A DNA stretch of 64,000 nucleotides from Veillonellaceae bacterium. Its GTDB lineage: Bacteria > Bacillota > Negativicutes > Veillonellales > Dialisteraceae. The stretch spans positions 569,001 through 633,000 of the forward strand of contig DAJPGA010000001.1 in NCBI GenBank assembly GCA_025992895.1, in the 5' to 3' direction. Below the pieces are notes generated by a model, which was not told the DNA's origin, did no database searches, and saw only the letters and a program-made list of their open reading frames with translations. The position numbers and the translations under genes are program-made. Positions within the stretch are counted from its first letter, which is position 1. Every line of letters starts with the position of its first letter. Below are positions 8,172 to 15,775 of this stretch, piece after piece.

Positions 8172-9176
8172 TTATTCCTCTTCGTTCGTCCTGTGCTCAT
8201 CAGCAAAGTCGACTACCTCGGCATCGGTATCTGTTTTGCAGTTTATGATGTGGCAGGTTTCTGAAGGGCGGGTATTGAAGTTGAAGAGGGCGCGTTTTCT
8301 TTTATATTCTTTTCCACTGTCTGCGTCCTGCGTGAATTGTCTGAAGAGACCGGTGAGGGCATGATGGATCTGGATGTATTCGTGACTGTTGATGAAGGTG
8401 CAGCCTTTTACGAAAAAACGATCGACGTCTAATGACAGGGCGATGCCATTCTGGAAGTTTTCGAATGTGCAGTTTTCAAAGGTTACTTCTGGAATTTCCA
8501 GGAACCGGAACATTCCTTTTTCGGATTGGAACTTGCAGTTGCTGAAGGTGACGCTTTCGTGGTCCTGAATGCTCCAGTCATCTTGCAGGGTGAGTTCTTC
8601 GTTTTCAAACTTCAGATGCTTATCACGGGAATGCAGTATATAGTAGGGTTTGCCGGTCTCTGTTTCTATTGCCGGCGTCCTTTCGGCTGCATTTATGGAA
8701 CGAAGAAAGTTTCTTCTCCGTTCGATTTCATTTGATGGGGTTACGATTTTTTCAGGATCCATGGACAGGATGTTCCTGAGGGTTTTCATGGCTTCCCGTG
8801 TATAGGATGTGATGGTGTCACCGTTCAGAATGAATTCGAAGGCTTCTTTCAGGAAAAGGGATTTCGCCGGGGTCTGAACGATTTTGAGCAGGAAGTTCTG
8901 CGCCGATTCGAGGTCGAGTGGCTGATCGTCAAGAGAGTCGATTCCCCAAGTCTTGAGGCGCAGGTGCATCCAGGCAGCCTGAGTGTCTGATGGGGCCTGG
9001 CCTTTTGGAAGGAGACCGCAGATCATTCGGAGATAAGTCGGCCGAAGAGGCGGAGGGATGAGCTGATCAGAAAGATCCGGGTCCCTGAAATGAAGTGTGG
9101 TAATCGACCAGGTTCTAAGATTCTGGAATACATCTTCCGTTTGTTTTGTGGTGGGAATGATGTCGTTGGTTTCCAT
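8172..9176 (-). CDS. Hypothetical protein with C-terminal beta-helix-like repeats
   Basis: 334 residues, ATG 9176 preceded by AAGGAG. The first about 190 residues are helical, with no signal peptide, and I do not recognise the fold. From about 195 to 275 there are several turns of the type VTFSNCKF, VTFENCTFEN, FFVKGCTFIN, each with an N-C-x-F core, typical of a right-handed parallel beta-helix or pentapeptide-like coil with a Cys/Asn ladder. The tail is acidic. It is a single-gene unit with its own copy of the WYL-type operator and its own terminator, so it belongs to the same regulon as the GTPases. Beta-helix proteins often bind polysaccharide or mimic DNA, but no catalytic residues can be named. 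Confidence 0.7.
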   Translation of the reverse strand: METNDIIPTTKQTEDVFQNLRTWSITTLHFRDPDLSDQLIPPPLRPTYLRMICGLLPKGQAPSDTQAAWMHLRLKTWGIDSLDDQPLDLESAQNFLLKIVQTPAKSLFLKEAFEFILNGDTITSYTREAMKTLRNILSMDPEKIVTPSNEIERRRNFLRSINAAERTPAIETETGKPYYILHSRDKHLKFENEELTLQDDWSIQDHESVTFSNCKFQSEKGMFRFLEIPEVTFENCTFENFQNGIALSLDVDRFFVKGCTFINSHEYIQIHHALTGLFRQFTQDADSGKEYKRKRALFNFNTRPSETCHIINCKTDTDAEVVDFADEHRTNEEE

Positions 9177-9298
9177 GTTGTTCTCCTTTTTTGAAATCGG
9201 GCCTTGCGTTTTCTGGCAGCCATTTCTTTTGAATGATAAAGGGTATGCTGCGAATCCGCCTTCCGAAAGCTTCTGCAGCAGCGTGTTGATTTATCTTT

Positions 9299-9330
9299 AT
9301 TATAAAAAGTGGGCAGGACAATATATGTCC
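9299..9330 (-). promoter_or_regulatory. WYL-type operator and -10 box ahead of beta-helix gene
   Basis: GGACA-ATATA-TGTCC at 9316-9330 and a perfect TATAAT at 9299-9304, 11 bp apart. The palindrome centre is 5 bp rather than 6, the only copy with this spacing. Confidence 0.78.
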
Positions 9331-9375
9331 GTCTAAAATTTTGTTTCAGAGAAAATGGACATTGGCATTGGAGAG

Positions 9376-9407
9376 AAAAAGGCCTGCCGGAGCGGGCGCG
9401 GCAGGTC
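9376..9407 (-). terminator. Terminator of MORN lipoprotein gene
   Basis: GCCTGCCG and CGGCAGGC-type arms followed by five Ts on the minus strand, about 40 bp past the stop. Confidence 0.8.
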
Positions 9408-9445
9408 TTCTTGTCAGATTGGCGCTGACTTAAGCAGATATTGTG

Positions 9446-10780
9446 TTAGTTGACTGCATAATCTCCGTCTTTCCAGTTTCCGGAGTAAACGACATTTCCA
9501 TTTTCATCATATTGCGTACCCTTGCCTTCATAATGGCCTTTTTTATTGAATTCACCATCATAAGTAAGGATATTATTGGCATTGTACTCTTTTCCTTTGA
9601 GATATCTGTTATCTTTGTATTCCCCATCGAATATTACACCATAAGGACCGTAATCTGTTCCATGACCATTCAAAGTATCTTTTTCAAAGTTTCCATAAGT
9701 GAAAGGAATAAGGGAAAATGCAGTTTCTACCTGCTCTTCAAATTCAGGAATAGCAGTGGGAACCATGTACGTGGAAGCAGCTTTTTTATAGAATTCTTCT
9801 TGAAGATCAAGAAGGTGTTCTTTGACTTCCTTATTCATGTTGCAAAGCTTATCAAGACCGCCTAAATCGTAGAGGTAATGCATGTGTTCCATTTCAGCAG
9901 AAGTTGGGACTTCTACTCTGGAATCTTTATGCTGGGCTTGGTATTCATGGATGTAATCAATGACTTGCTTGTGGTAATCATCAAGAAGCCGATTATATTC
10001 CTTGATTTGCTGACCGGTTGAATCTTCAAGCTCATGTTTCTTGCGTTCAGCTTCATTTGAAATAAATTTTGTACGAGCGTTGGCTTCGGCCAGCTGAAGA
10101 AGGTATTTTATATTTTCATAGTTGTAAGATATTCCTTCGCCATTTCTTTCATTATTTTTATAGTAGCCCTCGTAGCTCATATAATATCCTCTATAAACGG
10201 CTGGAGAGACTTTAAAGATGTCGGTCTTTTCAAATTGGAAAAGACCATGAAGCGGCATTCTTCCTGGAACGGAGTATTTACTATAATTGGGCAGAGAGAA
10301 GGAACCTTCCCGGATTTCCTGACCATATCCTTCCATCGAGCCATCTTTAAAATGGGCGATATAATAAGGATGATCTTTCCAGTATATGACTCCGATGCCA
10401 TCAGGTTTGTTATTTTTTATTGGGCCTCTGTAGTAATTGAGACTGTCCTTTCGGGTGATTTGCCAGAATTTGTGTCCATCAACAGAATGCCATGCGATGT
10501 TGACTTTGTTATATTTAGCCGGATCAAAGTCAGCAAGTTCTTTTCGTTCTTTAGTAAATATATTGCCTAATTTTTCATTGGTATAGTAATAAGCGTATTT
10601 TCGATTCAGCGGATCTGTTTTATATAAATCCTTAAATTCCGCATATGGATTTGGCTCCGATTTGCTTTCTCTCGAGCTTGATTCCGAGCCGCATCCTGCA
10701 AAGAGCAGTGCCATGAGGCTGATAACGGCAAGGAGGATGACTGGCAGAAAATGACTTCTGCGGTTCATGCTGGTTTCCAT
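9446..10780 (-). CDS. MORN-repeat lipoprotein
   Basis: 444 residues, ATG 10780 six bases after AAGGAG. The N-terminus has basic residues, a hydrophobic stretch and LLFAGC, a slightly off-consensus lipobox with Phe at -3, so the mature protein is probably lipid-anchored in the envelope. At least five MORN-like units are visible, for example YRGYYMSYEGYYKNNERNG near 195-215, and FDGEYKDNRYLKG, YDGEFNKKGHYEGKG and YSGNWKDGDY near the C-terminus. A helical insert of about 120 residues lies between the two MORN groups. MORN motifs bind lipids or proteins at membranes. It sits 150 bp downstream of WYL regulator 2 with no terminator seen between, so the two are likely co-transcribed. Confidence 0.78.
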   Translation of the reverse strand: METSMNRRSHFLPVILLAVISLMALLFAGCGSESSSRESKSEPNPYAEFKDLYKTDPLNRKYAYYYTNEKLGNIFTKERKELADFDPAKYNKVNIAWHSVDGHKFWQITRKDSLNYYRGPIKNNKPDGIGVIYWKDHPYYIAHFKDGSMEGYGQEIREGSFSLPNYSKYSVPGRMPLHGLFQFEKTDIFKVSPAVYRGYYMSYEGYYKNNERNGEGISYNYENIKYLLQLAEANARTKFISNEAERKKHELEDSTGQQIKEYNRLLDDYHKQVIDYIHEYQAQHKDSRVEVPTSAEMEHMHYLYDLGGLDKLCNMNKEVKEHLLDLQEEFYKKAASTYMVPTAIPEFEEQVETAFSLIPFTYGNFEKDTLNGHGTDYGPYGVIFDGEYKDNRYLKGKEYNANNILTYDGEFNKKGHYEGKGTQYDENGNVVYSGNWKDGDYAVN

Positions 10781-10930
10781 AATAAACTCCTTTTTACAAA
10801 TTCCCTTCGTTTTCTTATGTGAAGAGGAAGTCCCGATTTCCTCTTTTCACCAATATAGATTCTCCTTCTGCCAAAAGATCCCCGCTGGGCTGCTCTTCCC
10901 AAAGCGGCCTTGCGGAGATTCCAATGAGCT

Positions 10931-11905
10931 TTATTCTTTGTACTGTGCGTCCATGTCGGAGATTTCTTCCCGGATTTCATCGACGAATTCCGGCGGACCG
11001 AGGGCCTTGATTTTCCTGCCCTGGGAGAGGAGAAACATATTAATGCCTGTTCCAAATGTCTCAGCTTCGAGGATGGATGTCTTTCCATTCTGCTCGAGGA
11101 CGCGGGCGGTGGGGATCCGGTCGAGGATGGCCTGGACGGAGTCGCCCGTGTAGGAGAATTTGATTTTCCTGAGTTTTCCCGGGAACATGAACTGGATCTT
11201 GTCACGGAGCTTGCCAACGTCGAAGTCATGCTCAGGCGCGAGCGTGAAGTGCGTCCGGTGCTCGGTGATATGCGTGATACGGTCGACGCGGAAGTAGAGG
11301 GGAGTCCAGTCTTCTGTGTCGCAGCGGTACGCGATGAGGTAGAAGTAGTAGTCGGAGAACGTGATGGCGATCGGCATGATGCGCCTTTCGACGGGTTCGC
11401 GGTCTACTTTGTAGTAGGAAATGGAAATTTCCTGCCTTTCCTTGATGCACCTCGTCAGTTTCCAGAGATTGTCGATGACACTTTCACAGTCGCGGCCGAC
11501 CTCGTTGTAATGATAGACTTCCTTCGTAATGATCTGATCGAGCAATGCGCGGTCCTGATGTGAAGTGAAGGCCTTCAGTTTACTGATGAGCGTCAAAAGT
11601 TCTTCCTTGCTGAAAGCGCGGCATCCGATGAGTACTTTGATAATGGCGATGAGTTCCTTGCTGAGGAGCACATGGTCGAATTCCAGATGATATGTCTTTG
11701 AGCTGGCTGAATATCTTAGATCTTTGTAGTTGACGAGGTCCCTGTTATCTGATAAGAAGTTCTTGATTTCGCCGATGTCTCTGGAAATGCTCTTCCCTGA
11801 CACTCCATATTCATCTGCTAAAGCCTTCGTATTGATATTCCCGCCGACCATTGCCCTGTAAAAGATCTCAAGCATACGATTTTTCTTGTCTTTGGCTTTT
11901 ACCAT
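10931..11905 (-). CDS. WYL-domain transcriptional regulator 2
   Basis: 324 residues with the same layout as WYL regulator 1: helix-turn-helix (ALADEYGVSGKSISRDI), WYL domain with YYFYLIAYRC near 195-205, and C-terminal WCX region. The two are close paralogues over their whole length. The start ATG 11905 follows AGGAGG by 10 nt. The best palindrome of the whole set lies just 61 bp upstream, so autoregulation is very likely. Because both regulators carry similar recognition helices and similar operators, they may bind the same sites, act as heterodimers or compete. It begins the leftward island and is followed by the MORN lipoprotein gene. Confidence 0.9.
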   Translation of the reverse strand: MVKAKDKKNRMLEIFYRAMVGGNINTKALADEYGVSGKSISRDIGEIKNFLSDNRDLVNYKDLRYSASSKTYHLEFDHVLLSKELIAIIKVLIGCRAFSKEELLTLISKLKAFTSHQDRALLDQIITKEVYHYNEVGRDCESVIDNLWKLTRCIKERQEISISYYKVDREPVERRIMPIAITFSDYYFYLIAYRCDTEDWTPLYFRVDRITHITEHRTHFTLAPEHDFDVGKLRDKIQFMFPGKLRKIKFSYTGDSVQAILDRIPTARVLEQNGKTSILEAETFGTGINMFLLSQGRKIKALGPPEFVDEIREEISDMDAQYKE

Positions 11906-11948
11906 ACAGCGCAGCCCTCCTTCCCTGTAGTATTTTTATTCTGTATCT

Positions 11949-11983
11949 ATTGTATGAATGGGGAGGGACAATAGTCTGTCCCT
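11949..11983 (-). promoter_or_regulatory. WYL-type operator and -10 box ahead of WYL regulator 2
   Basis: AGGGACA-ATAGTC-TGTCCCT at 11964-11983, a perfect 7-bp inverted repeat, with TACAAT at 11949-11954, 11 bp from the core GGACA/TGTCC. No TTGACA-like -35 is visible; the palindrome occupies that position. Confidence 0.8.
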
Positions 11984-12062
11984 ATAAAATCGAAGGTTCA
12001 GATTTCTGCATCAAATTAGCAATTTTATTCAATTTTCTTCAGGAAATCGGTATTTCAGCGCG

Positions 12063-12100
12063 AAAAAAGGCAGCGGCCGGGGATGGCTGCTGCCTTTTTT
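12063..12100. terminator. Terminator of aldo/keto reductase 1
   Basis: GGCAGCGGCC and GGCTGCTGCC arms around a GGGGAT loop, with six Ts on either strand. Confidence 0.85.
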
Positions 12101-12113
12101 ATAGGTATTCTTT

Positions 12114-12989
12114 TTACAAGCTGGTGACGACGGGGTTGTTCAGGTAGTCGTAGACGCGGCGTACTTCTTTTACATTTCTGGTATCGAGCATCTGCGGACG
12201 GGCGAGGTCGAGGGCGCGGATGGCGTTCATTTCTTCATCCGTAAGCTCGAAGTCCCAGATATCCAGGTTCTGTTCCATGCGTTCCTTGTGAACGGACTTT
12301 GGAATGATGATGATGCCGCGCTGGATATTCCAGCGGAGGATGACCTGCGCGGTGGTCTTGTGATGAGCTTCTGCGATGGAAGTAAGGACGGGATTCGTGA
12401 ACATGCCGTTCATGCCTTCTGCAAACGGTGCCCATGCTTCCGGCTGGATGCCGTATTCTTTCATAAGGGCGAGTTCATCTTCTCTCTGATAGAAAGGATG
12501 GAGCTCGATCTGATTGATGGCCGGAACGATGTCGGTATTGAAGCAGAGGTCGACGATGCGGTCTGGCAGGAAATTGCAGACACCGATCGCGCGGATCCGG
12601 CCTTCTTTGTAAAGCTCCGACATAGCTCGCCAGGAACCGTAATAATCAGCAAAAGGCATATGGATGAGGTAAAGGTCGAGGTAGTCCGTGCCGAGTTTCT
12701 TGCAGGAACGCTCGAAGGCTTCCTTCGTCTTTTCGTAGCCCATTTCCTGCATGTAGGCTTTCGTCGTCAGAAAAATTTCTTCACGCGGAATGCCGCTTTC
12801 CTTGATGGCTTCGCCGACAGCTTCTTCATTTTCATAGCTGCTTGCTGTATCGAGCAGACGATAACCACAGTCCAGCGCATCTTTCACAGCCTGCTTGCAG
12901 GCATCCAGGTCCGTAACCTGAAAAACGCCGAACCCTTCCTGCGGCATCTCGACACCATTATTCAAAGTGATAGACGGGATTTTCATCAT
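12114..12989 (-). CDS. Aldo/keto reductase 1
   Basis: 291 residues, full length for the AKR superfamily TIM barrel. It would reduce aldehydes or ketones with NADPH in the cytoplasm. Catalytic tetrad residues are visible in order: Asp in RLLDTASSYENE, Tyr in the same motif, Lys in LTTKAY and His in YLIHMP. The motif IPKSVHKERMEQNLDIWDF near the end is the usual cofactor phosphate-binding region. Start ATG 12989 (or 12986) lies just after AAGGAGG. The upstream region holds TTGACA (13037-13042, minus strand) and a direct repeat CTGTACG about 11 bp apart that could be an operator. The substrate cannot be assigned. Two further AKR genes lie at 26.9 and 28.3 kb. Confidence 0.92.
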   Translation of the reverse strand: MMKIPSITLNNGVEMPQEGFGVFQVTDLDACKQAVKDALDCGYRLLDTASSYENEEAVGEAIKESGIPREEIFLTTKAYMQEMGYEKTKEAFERSCKKLGTDYLDLYLIHMPFADYYGSWRAMSELYKEGRIRAIGVCNFLPDRIVDLCFNTDIVPAINQIELHPFYQREDELALMKEYGIQPEAWAPFAEGMNGMFTNPVLTSIAEAHHKTTAQVILRWNIQRGIIIIPKSVHKERMEQNLDIWDFELTDEEMNAIRALDLARPQMLDTRNVKEVRRVYDYLNNPVVTSL

Positions 12990-13207
12990 ATTTCCTCCTT
13001 ACTATGCTGTACGATTACTGTACGTTTTTTAGAATCTGTCAATAGTATAGCATGAAATAGGCGAAAAATGAAAGATGTTAGCAGGGGTTAAAGTGGGTTG
13101 AATATGGAATAGAGAGAGCCCACTATGACGGCACAAAAAAGCCATGAGCAAAGGCTGCATGGGGATGGGGTTCATTCATGGAATATGCATGATTATTATT
13201 GGCTATG

Positions 13208-13717
13208 TCAAATAGCGATCCCTTGTACTCCTTGTTGGTTTTTCGCCAGGATAATGAGTTCGTCTTCTTTATAAGGAAGGAGAATGATCAGGGAGAGGGG
13301 GCCGCCCCAAATATAGTAACCTCTTCTTTTTACAGGTGTTCCCAGCATCTTGGTCATGCCGGCTAAGCGCGTTTCAAATTGGTCTCCGCTGAATGGGATC
13401 TCTATCCCGAAGAGTTTGTTGTCTATGAAGATGGCACGAATGGTTACAGGTCCCTCAAAGTTCAAAGAGCCCTTAGCATCCGGGATCAGGACGGAATAGT
13501 GCGCAGCATCGTCATTGCGTCCCAGAAAAGTGGTTTTATGGGAAGACTGAATGTCTGAGATTGTTTCATCCCAATGAACATCGCCAAAACCATTTGGATC
13601 CTGAGAGTTGGTCATAGCACTGACAGTGGGAAGCGGGCTGAATGGAATATAATTTGAAACGAGGGGAGATGCGAAAAGGAGTATTCCTAAAAACAGTATG
13701 CGAAGTGATTTTTTCAT
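13208..13717 (-). CDS. Secreted hypothetical protein
   Basis: 169 residues. It has a clear signal peptide with a KKSLRILFLGILLFASPL core, probably cleaved near residue 34 after VSA. The mature part contains GFGDVHWDETISDIQSS, a pattern seen in small periplasmic proteins of diderm Firmicutes. An aromatic-rich segment GYYIWGGPLSLIILLPYK lies near the C-terminus. No enzymatic motif is recognised. Start ATG 13717 follows AAGGAG. It is followed only by a gap with no strong terminator, and is preceded by another small secreted protein in the same direction 30 bp away, so the two may form an operon. Confidence 0.7.
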   Translation of the reverse strand: MKKSLRILFLGILLFASPLVSNYIPFSPLPTVSAMTNSQDPNGFGDVHWDETISDIQSSHKTTFLGRNDDAAHYSVLIPDAKGSLNFEGPVTIRAIFIDNKLFGIEIPFSGDQFETRLAGMTKMLGTPVKRRGYYIWGGPLSLIILLPYKEDELIILAKNQQGVQGIAI

Positions 13718-13747
13718 AGGGATCTCCTTAGGAATAAAGAATGCGGT

Positions 13748-14308
13748 TTAATAGAGGTTTTCTGACTCAAATTTGAGATGAAAGTAGATATTATAGCATT
13801 TATAGAACATATAGTTAGCGGCATGGTAAGGATTTGAATTAAGCACGACAGATTGATTATAAAAAGGTCTCAGACTATTAACATATGTTCCGTCGAGAGT
13901 ATAACAATTAATATCGGTCATGGTATATTTTATTCCGATGTTCTCGTTGAGTTGGCTCATAAATTTTTTAGCCATACTATTTGTGTCTGATTTATTTGGA
14001 CTTTCTGCAACAATATTTTCCATTAGCTGTTTAGAGTTTCTATTGTAATCATAGAAACAGGTAATAGTAAATTCAAAAATACCATTCTTAGCATAATCAG
14101 GGCCATAGACTTTTGCTCGAATTGTATAGTAGGGGGGAGCATAACGGAGTGATTTTATAGAATAAGAATCTACATAACAAGCGTCAGTTTGCCCTTCAGC
14201 TACTTTTACATAGCGTTCGGGATTGTTTTGAAGATCAGAACGTGAAATAGCAAAGGTTGAAAATGGGATTAAGATAAGAGTGAATAGTAGTGTCAGTATC
14301 CTTTTCAT
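13748..14308 (-). CDS. Secreted hypothetical protein
   Basis: 186 residues from ATG 14308, chosen because AAGGAG lies 9 nt upstream; an in-frame ATG at 14317 abuts that motif directly and is unlikely. Signal peptide MKRILTLLFTLILIPFSTFA. The mature protein is rich in Tyr and Asn, with two Cys pairs that could form disulfides. No domain is recognised. Codon use is AT-richer than in nearby housekeeping genes. It probably shares a transcript with the secreted protein gene downstream. Envelope location is inferred from the signal peptide only. Confidence 0.65.
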   Translation of the reverse strand: MKRILTLLFTLILIPFSTFAISRSDLQNNPERYVKVAEGQTDACYVDSYSIKSLRYAPPYYTIRAKVYGPDYAKNGIFEFTITCFYDYNRNSKQLMENIVAESPNKSDTNSMAKKFMSQLNENIGIKYTMTDINCYTLDGTYVNSLRPFYNQSVVLNSNPYHAANYMFYKCYNIYFHLKFESENLY

Positions 14309-14460
14309 CGAGAGCATCTCCTTTTAGCAATTATCTAAACTTATTCTATCACCATGACTAATTATTTGAGTATACAAATAATTTATATACGTATCTAGTA
14401 TAAATGGCTATAGTGTTCGGGAAGGATAAGGAAACAAACGACCGCGAGGTGAGTGGAAAG

Positions 14461-14610
14461 ATTAAAACCATACAACCTCGCGGCGCTCGCGGAAATCAAC
14501 CCTAACCGCCACTTCGTGGCCCTTCTTCCCCGTCTGGGAAGGTTAACACCACTTATTTGCTTCGCAAAGGGAAAATAGGCAAACCGGCCTTCGGCCCTGA
14601 AAAGCAATCT
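14461..14610. repeat. Interspersed palindromic repeat, copy 1
   Basis: Begins AAAACCATACAACC followed by short inverted units: CCTCGCGGCGCTCGCGG, CCGCCACTTCGTGGC, CTTCCCCGTCTGGGAAGG and GCCGGCCTTCGGCCC-like. The same framework with different palindromes recurs about eight times in this window. Confidence 0.75.
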
Positions 14611-14626
14611 TCTCATATCTTCCAAG

Positions 14627-14652
14627 AAAAAAGACCCTCGCGGGTCTTTTTC
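14627..14652. terminator. Terminator of the 14.7 kb gene
   Basis: AAAAAGACCC-TCGC-GGGTCTTTTT, a perfect 10-bp stem, T-rich on both strands. Confidence 0.9.
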
Positions 14653-14677
14653 TGTGGTTGGATCCTTACGCTTCCTT

Positions 14678-15412
14678 TCATTCCACCATTTGTTCTGGCG
14701 GATTGTCCATGGGGGAGCGGAAGGGTTTGTATTTTTTGTTTTGTGTCGGGAGCTGGAGGCAGCTGGAGAATGTGGGGTCGGTTTTGAATTGGAGGTAGTG
14801 TTTGACGAAGTTGTTGTTTTCGAGGTCGGTGTCTTTGATCATGGATAGGCCGGCTTCGGTGATGTAGACCTGGATGCTTCTGGTTTTCTTGCAGGTATAG
14901 GCGTGCAGGAGGCCTGTGGCGAAGAGTTTTCTTAGTTCTTTTTGGAAGGATTCGGAGACGGTTTCGAATTCCCAGTTGTCTTTTCCGATGCGTTTTCTGC
15001 GGTAGAAGAGGAGGCCCATTTTGTTGCCTACGAAGATGTTCATGGTGTTGTTGATACAGAAGGGCTGTCTCAGGTTATTGAAATAGTAGATGGTGCGGAG
15101 GGTGAGGTAGTCGTATAGGGTGAAGGGACACCATGAGACTTTGTCCAGGGTTTCTCGTATATTTCTTAGGACTTCGCCCGTGATCGGCGCGTATATGTCG
15201 AAGGTTTTGCTTGAGTAATAGGGCGTGGTTTTGTGGTCGCTGAAGCGGAAGCTGTAGTACATGCCGTCTTTTCTTCGTATGAGGGCATAGGCGGAGGCGT
15301 ATTGGCGGCCGCAATAGAGGAGTTCGAGTTTTTCGTCTTCGTATAGGATGGTTTGTAATTTTTCTTCGATTTCCTGGCGTTTGGCGATAAGTTCTTTTTG
15401 TACGGTTTTCAT
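14678..15412 (-). CDS. Hypothetical protein
   Basis: 244 residues from ATG 15412, selected because AAGGAG lies 8 nt upstream. The N-terminus is a helical, charged segment (KELIAKRQEIEEKLQ). The centre is rich in Tyr and Phe. A winged-helix-like stretch (FQKELRKLFATGLLHAYTC, then RSIQVYITEAGLSMI) near 180-215 resembles the recognition wing of transcriptional regulators such as DUF6037-type proteins. No signal peptide or membrane helix is present. It stands alone between two repeat clusters and ends before a strong terminator. I cannot assign a function; a nucleic-acid-binding role is only a suggestion from the C-terminal fold pattern. Confidence 0.65.
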   Translation of the reverse strand: MKTVQKELIAKRQEIEEKLQTILYEDEKLELLYCGRQYASAYALIRRKDGMYYSFRFSDHKTTPYYSSKTFDIYAPITGEVLRNIRETLDKVSWCPFTLYDYLTLRTIYYFNNLRQPFCINNTMNIFVGNKMGLLFYRRKRIGKDNWEFETVSESFQKELRKLFATGLLHAYTCKKTRSIQVYITEAGLSMIKDTDLENNNFVKHYLQFKTDPTFSSCLQLPTQNKKYKPFRSPMDNPPEQMVE

Positions 15413-15539
15413 GATGGGTTCTCCTTTCGTTTGACAGTGGTTCATCGGTCTGGTTTGCTATCTTCATTATAAGGAAAAGGATGACAGGAACTGTCGAGAG
15501 GAGAGAGAGGGAAAAATTTTCTTTAAGGAGAGAAGGAGA

Positions 15540-15700
15540 AAATCATACAACCGGACTTTGTCCGAGGAAATCAACCCTCTTTGAAAACCATAAAACCAAG
15601 GCGAGCGCCTTGAGGAAATGCAACTCATCCGCCCGGCATCAGAATTTATGGCCGGGCACCTTCCCTTCCAGGGCAAGGTGAAAGGTCTTCCACTTTGGCG
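15540..15700. repeat. Interspersed palindromic repeat, copy 2
   Basis: Framework AAATCATACAACC, then CGGACTTTGTCCG, AAACCATAAAACC, AAGGCGAGCGCCTT, GAGGAAATGCAACTCATCC, a GCCCGGCATC...GGCCGGGC palindrome and ACCTTCCCTTCCAGGGCAAGGT. Two frameworks are fused head to tail. Confidence 0.75.
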
Positions 15701-15728
15701 TTCACCGCTATTTTCGATTTCCCGCATC

Positions 15729-15758
15729 AAAAAAAGGACTCTTTCGAGTCCCTTTTTT
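15729..15758. terminator. Terminator of MetE-like gene
   Basis: AAAAAAGGACTC-TTTC-GAGTCCCTTTTTT, T-rich on both strands, just past the stop of the minus-strand gene. Confidence 0.9.
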
Positions 15759-15775
15759 GTTTCAGGTTGATTCTT

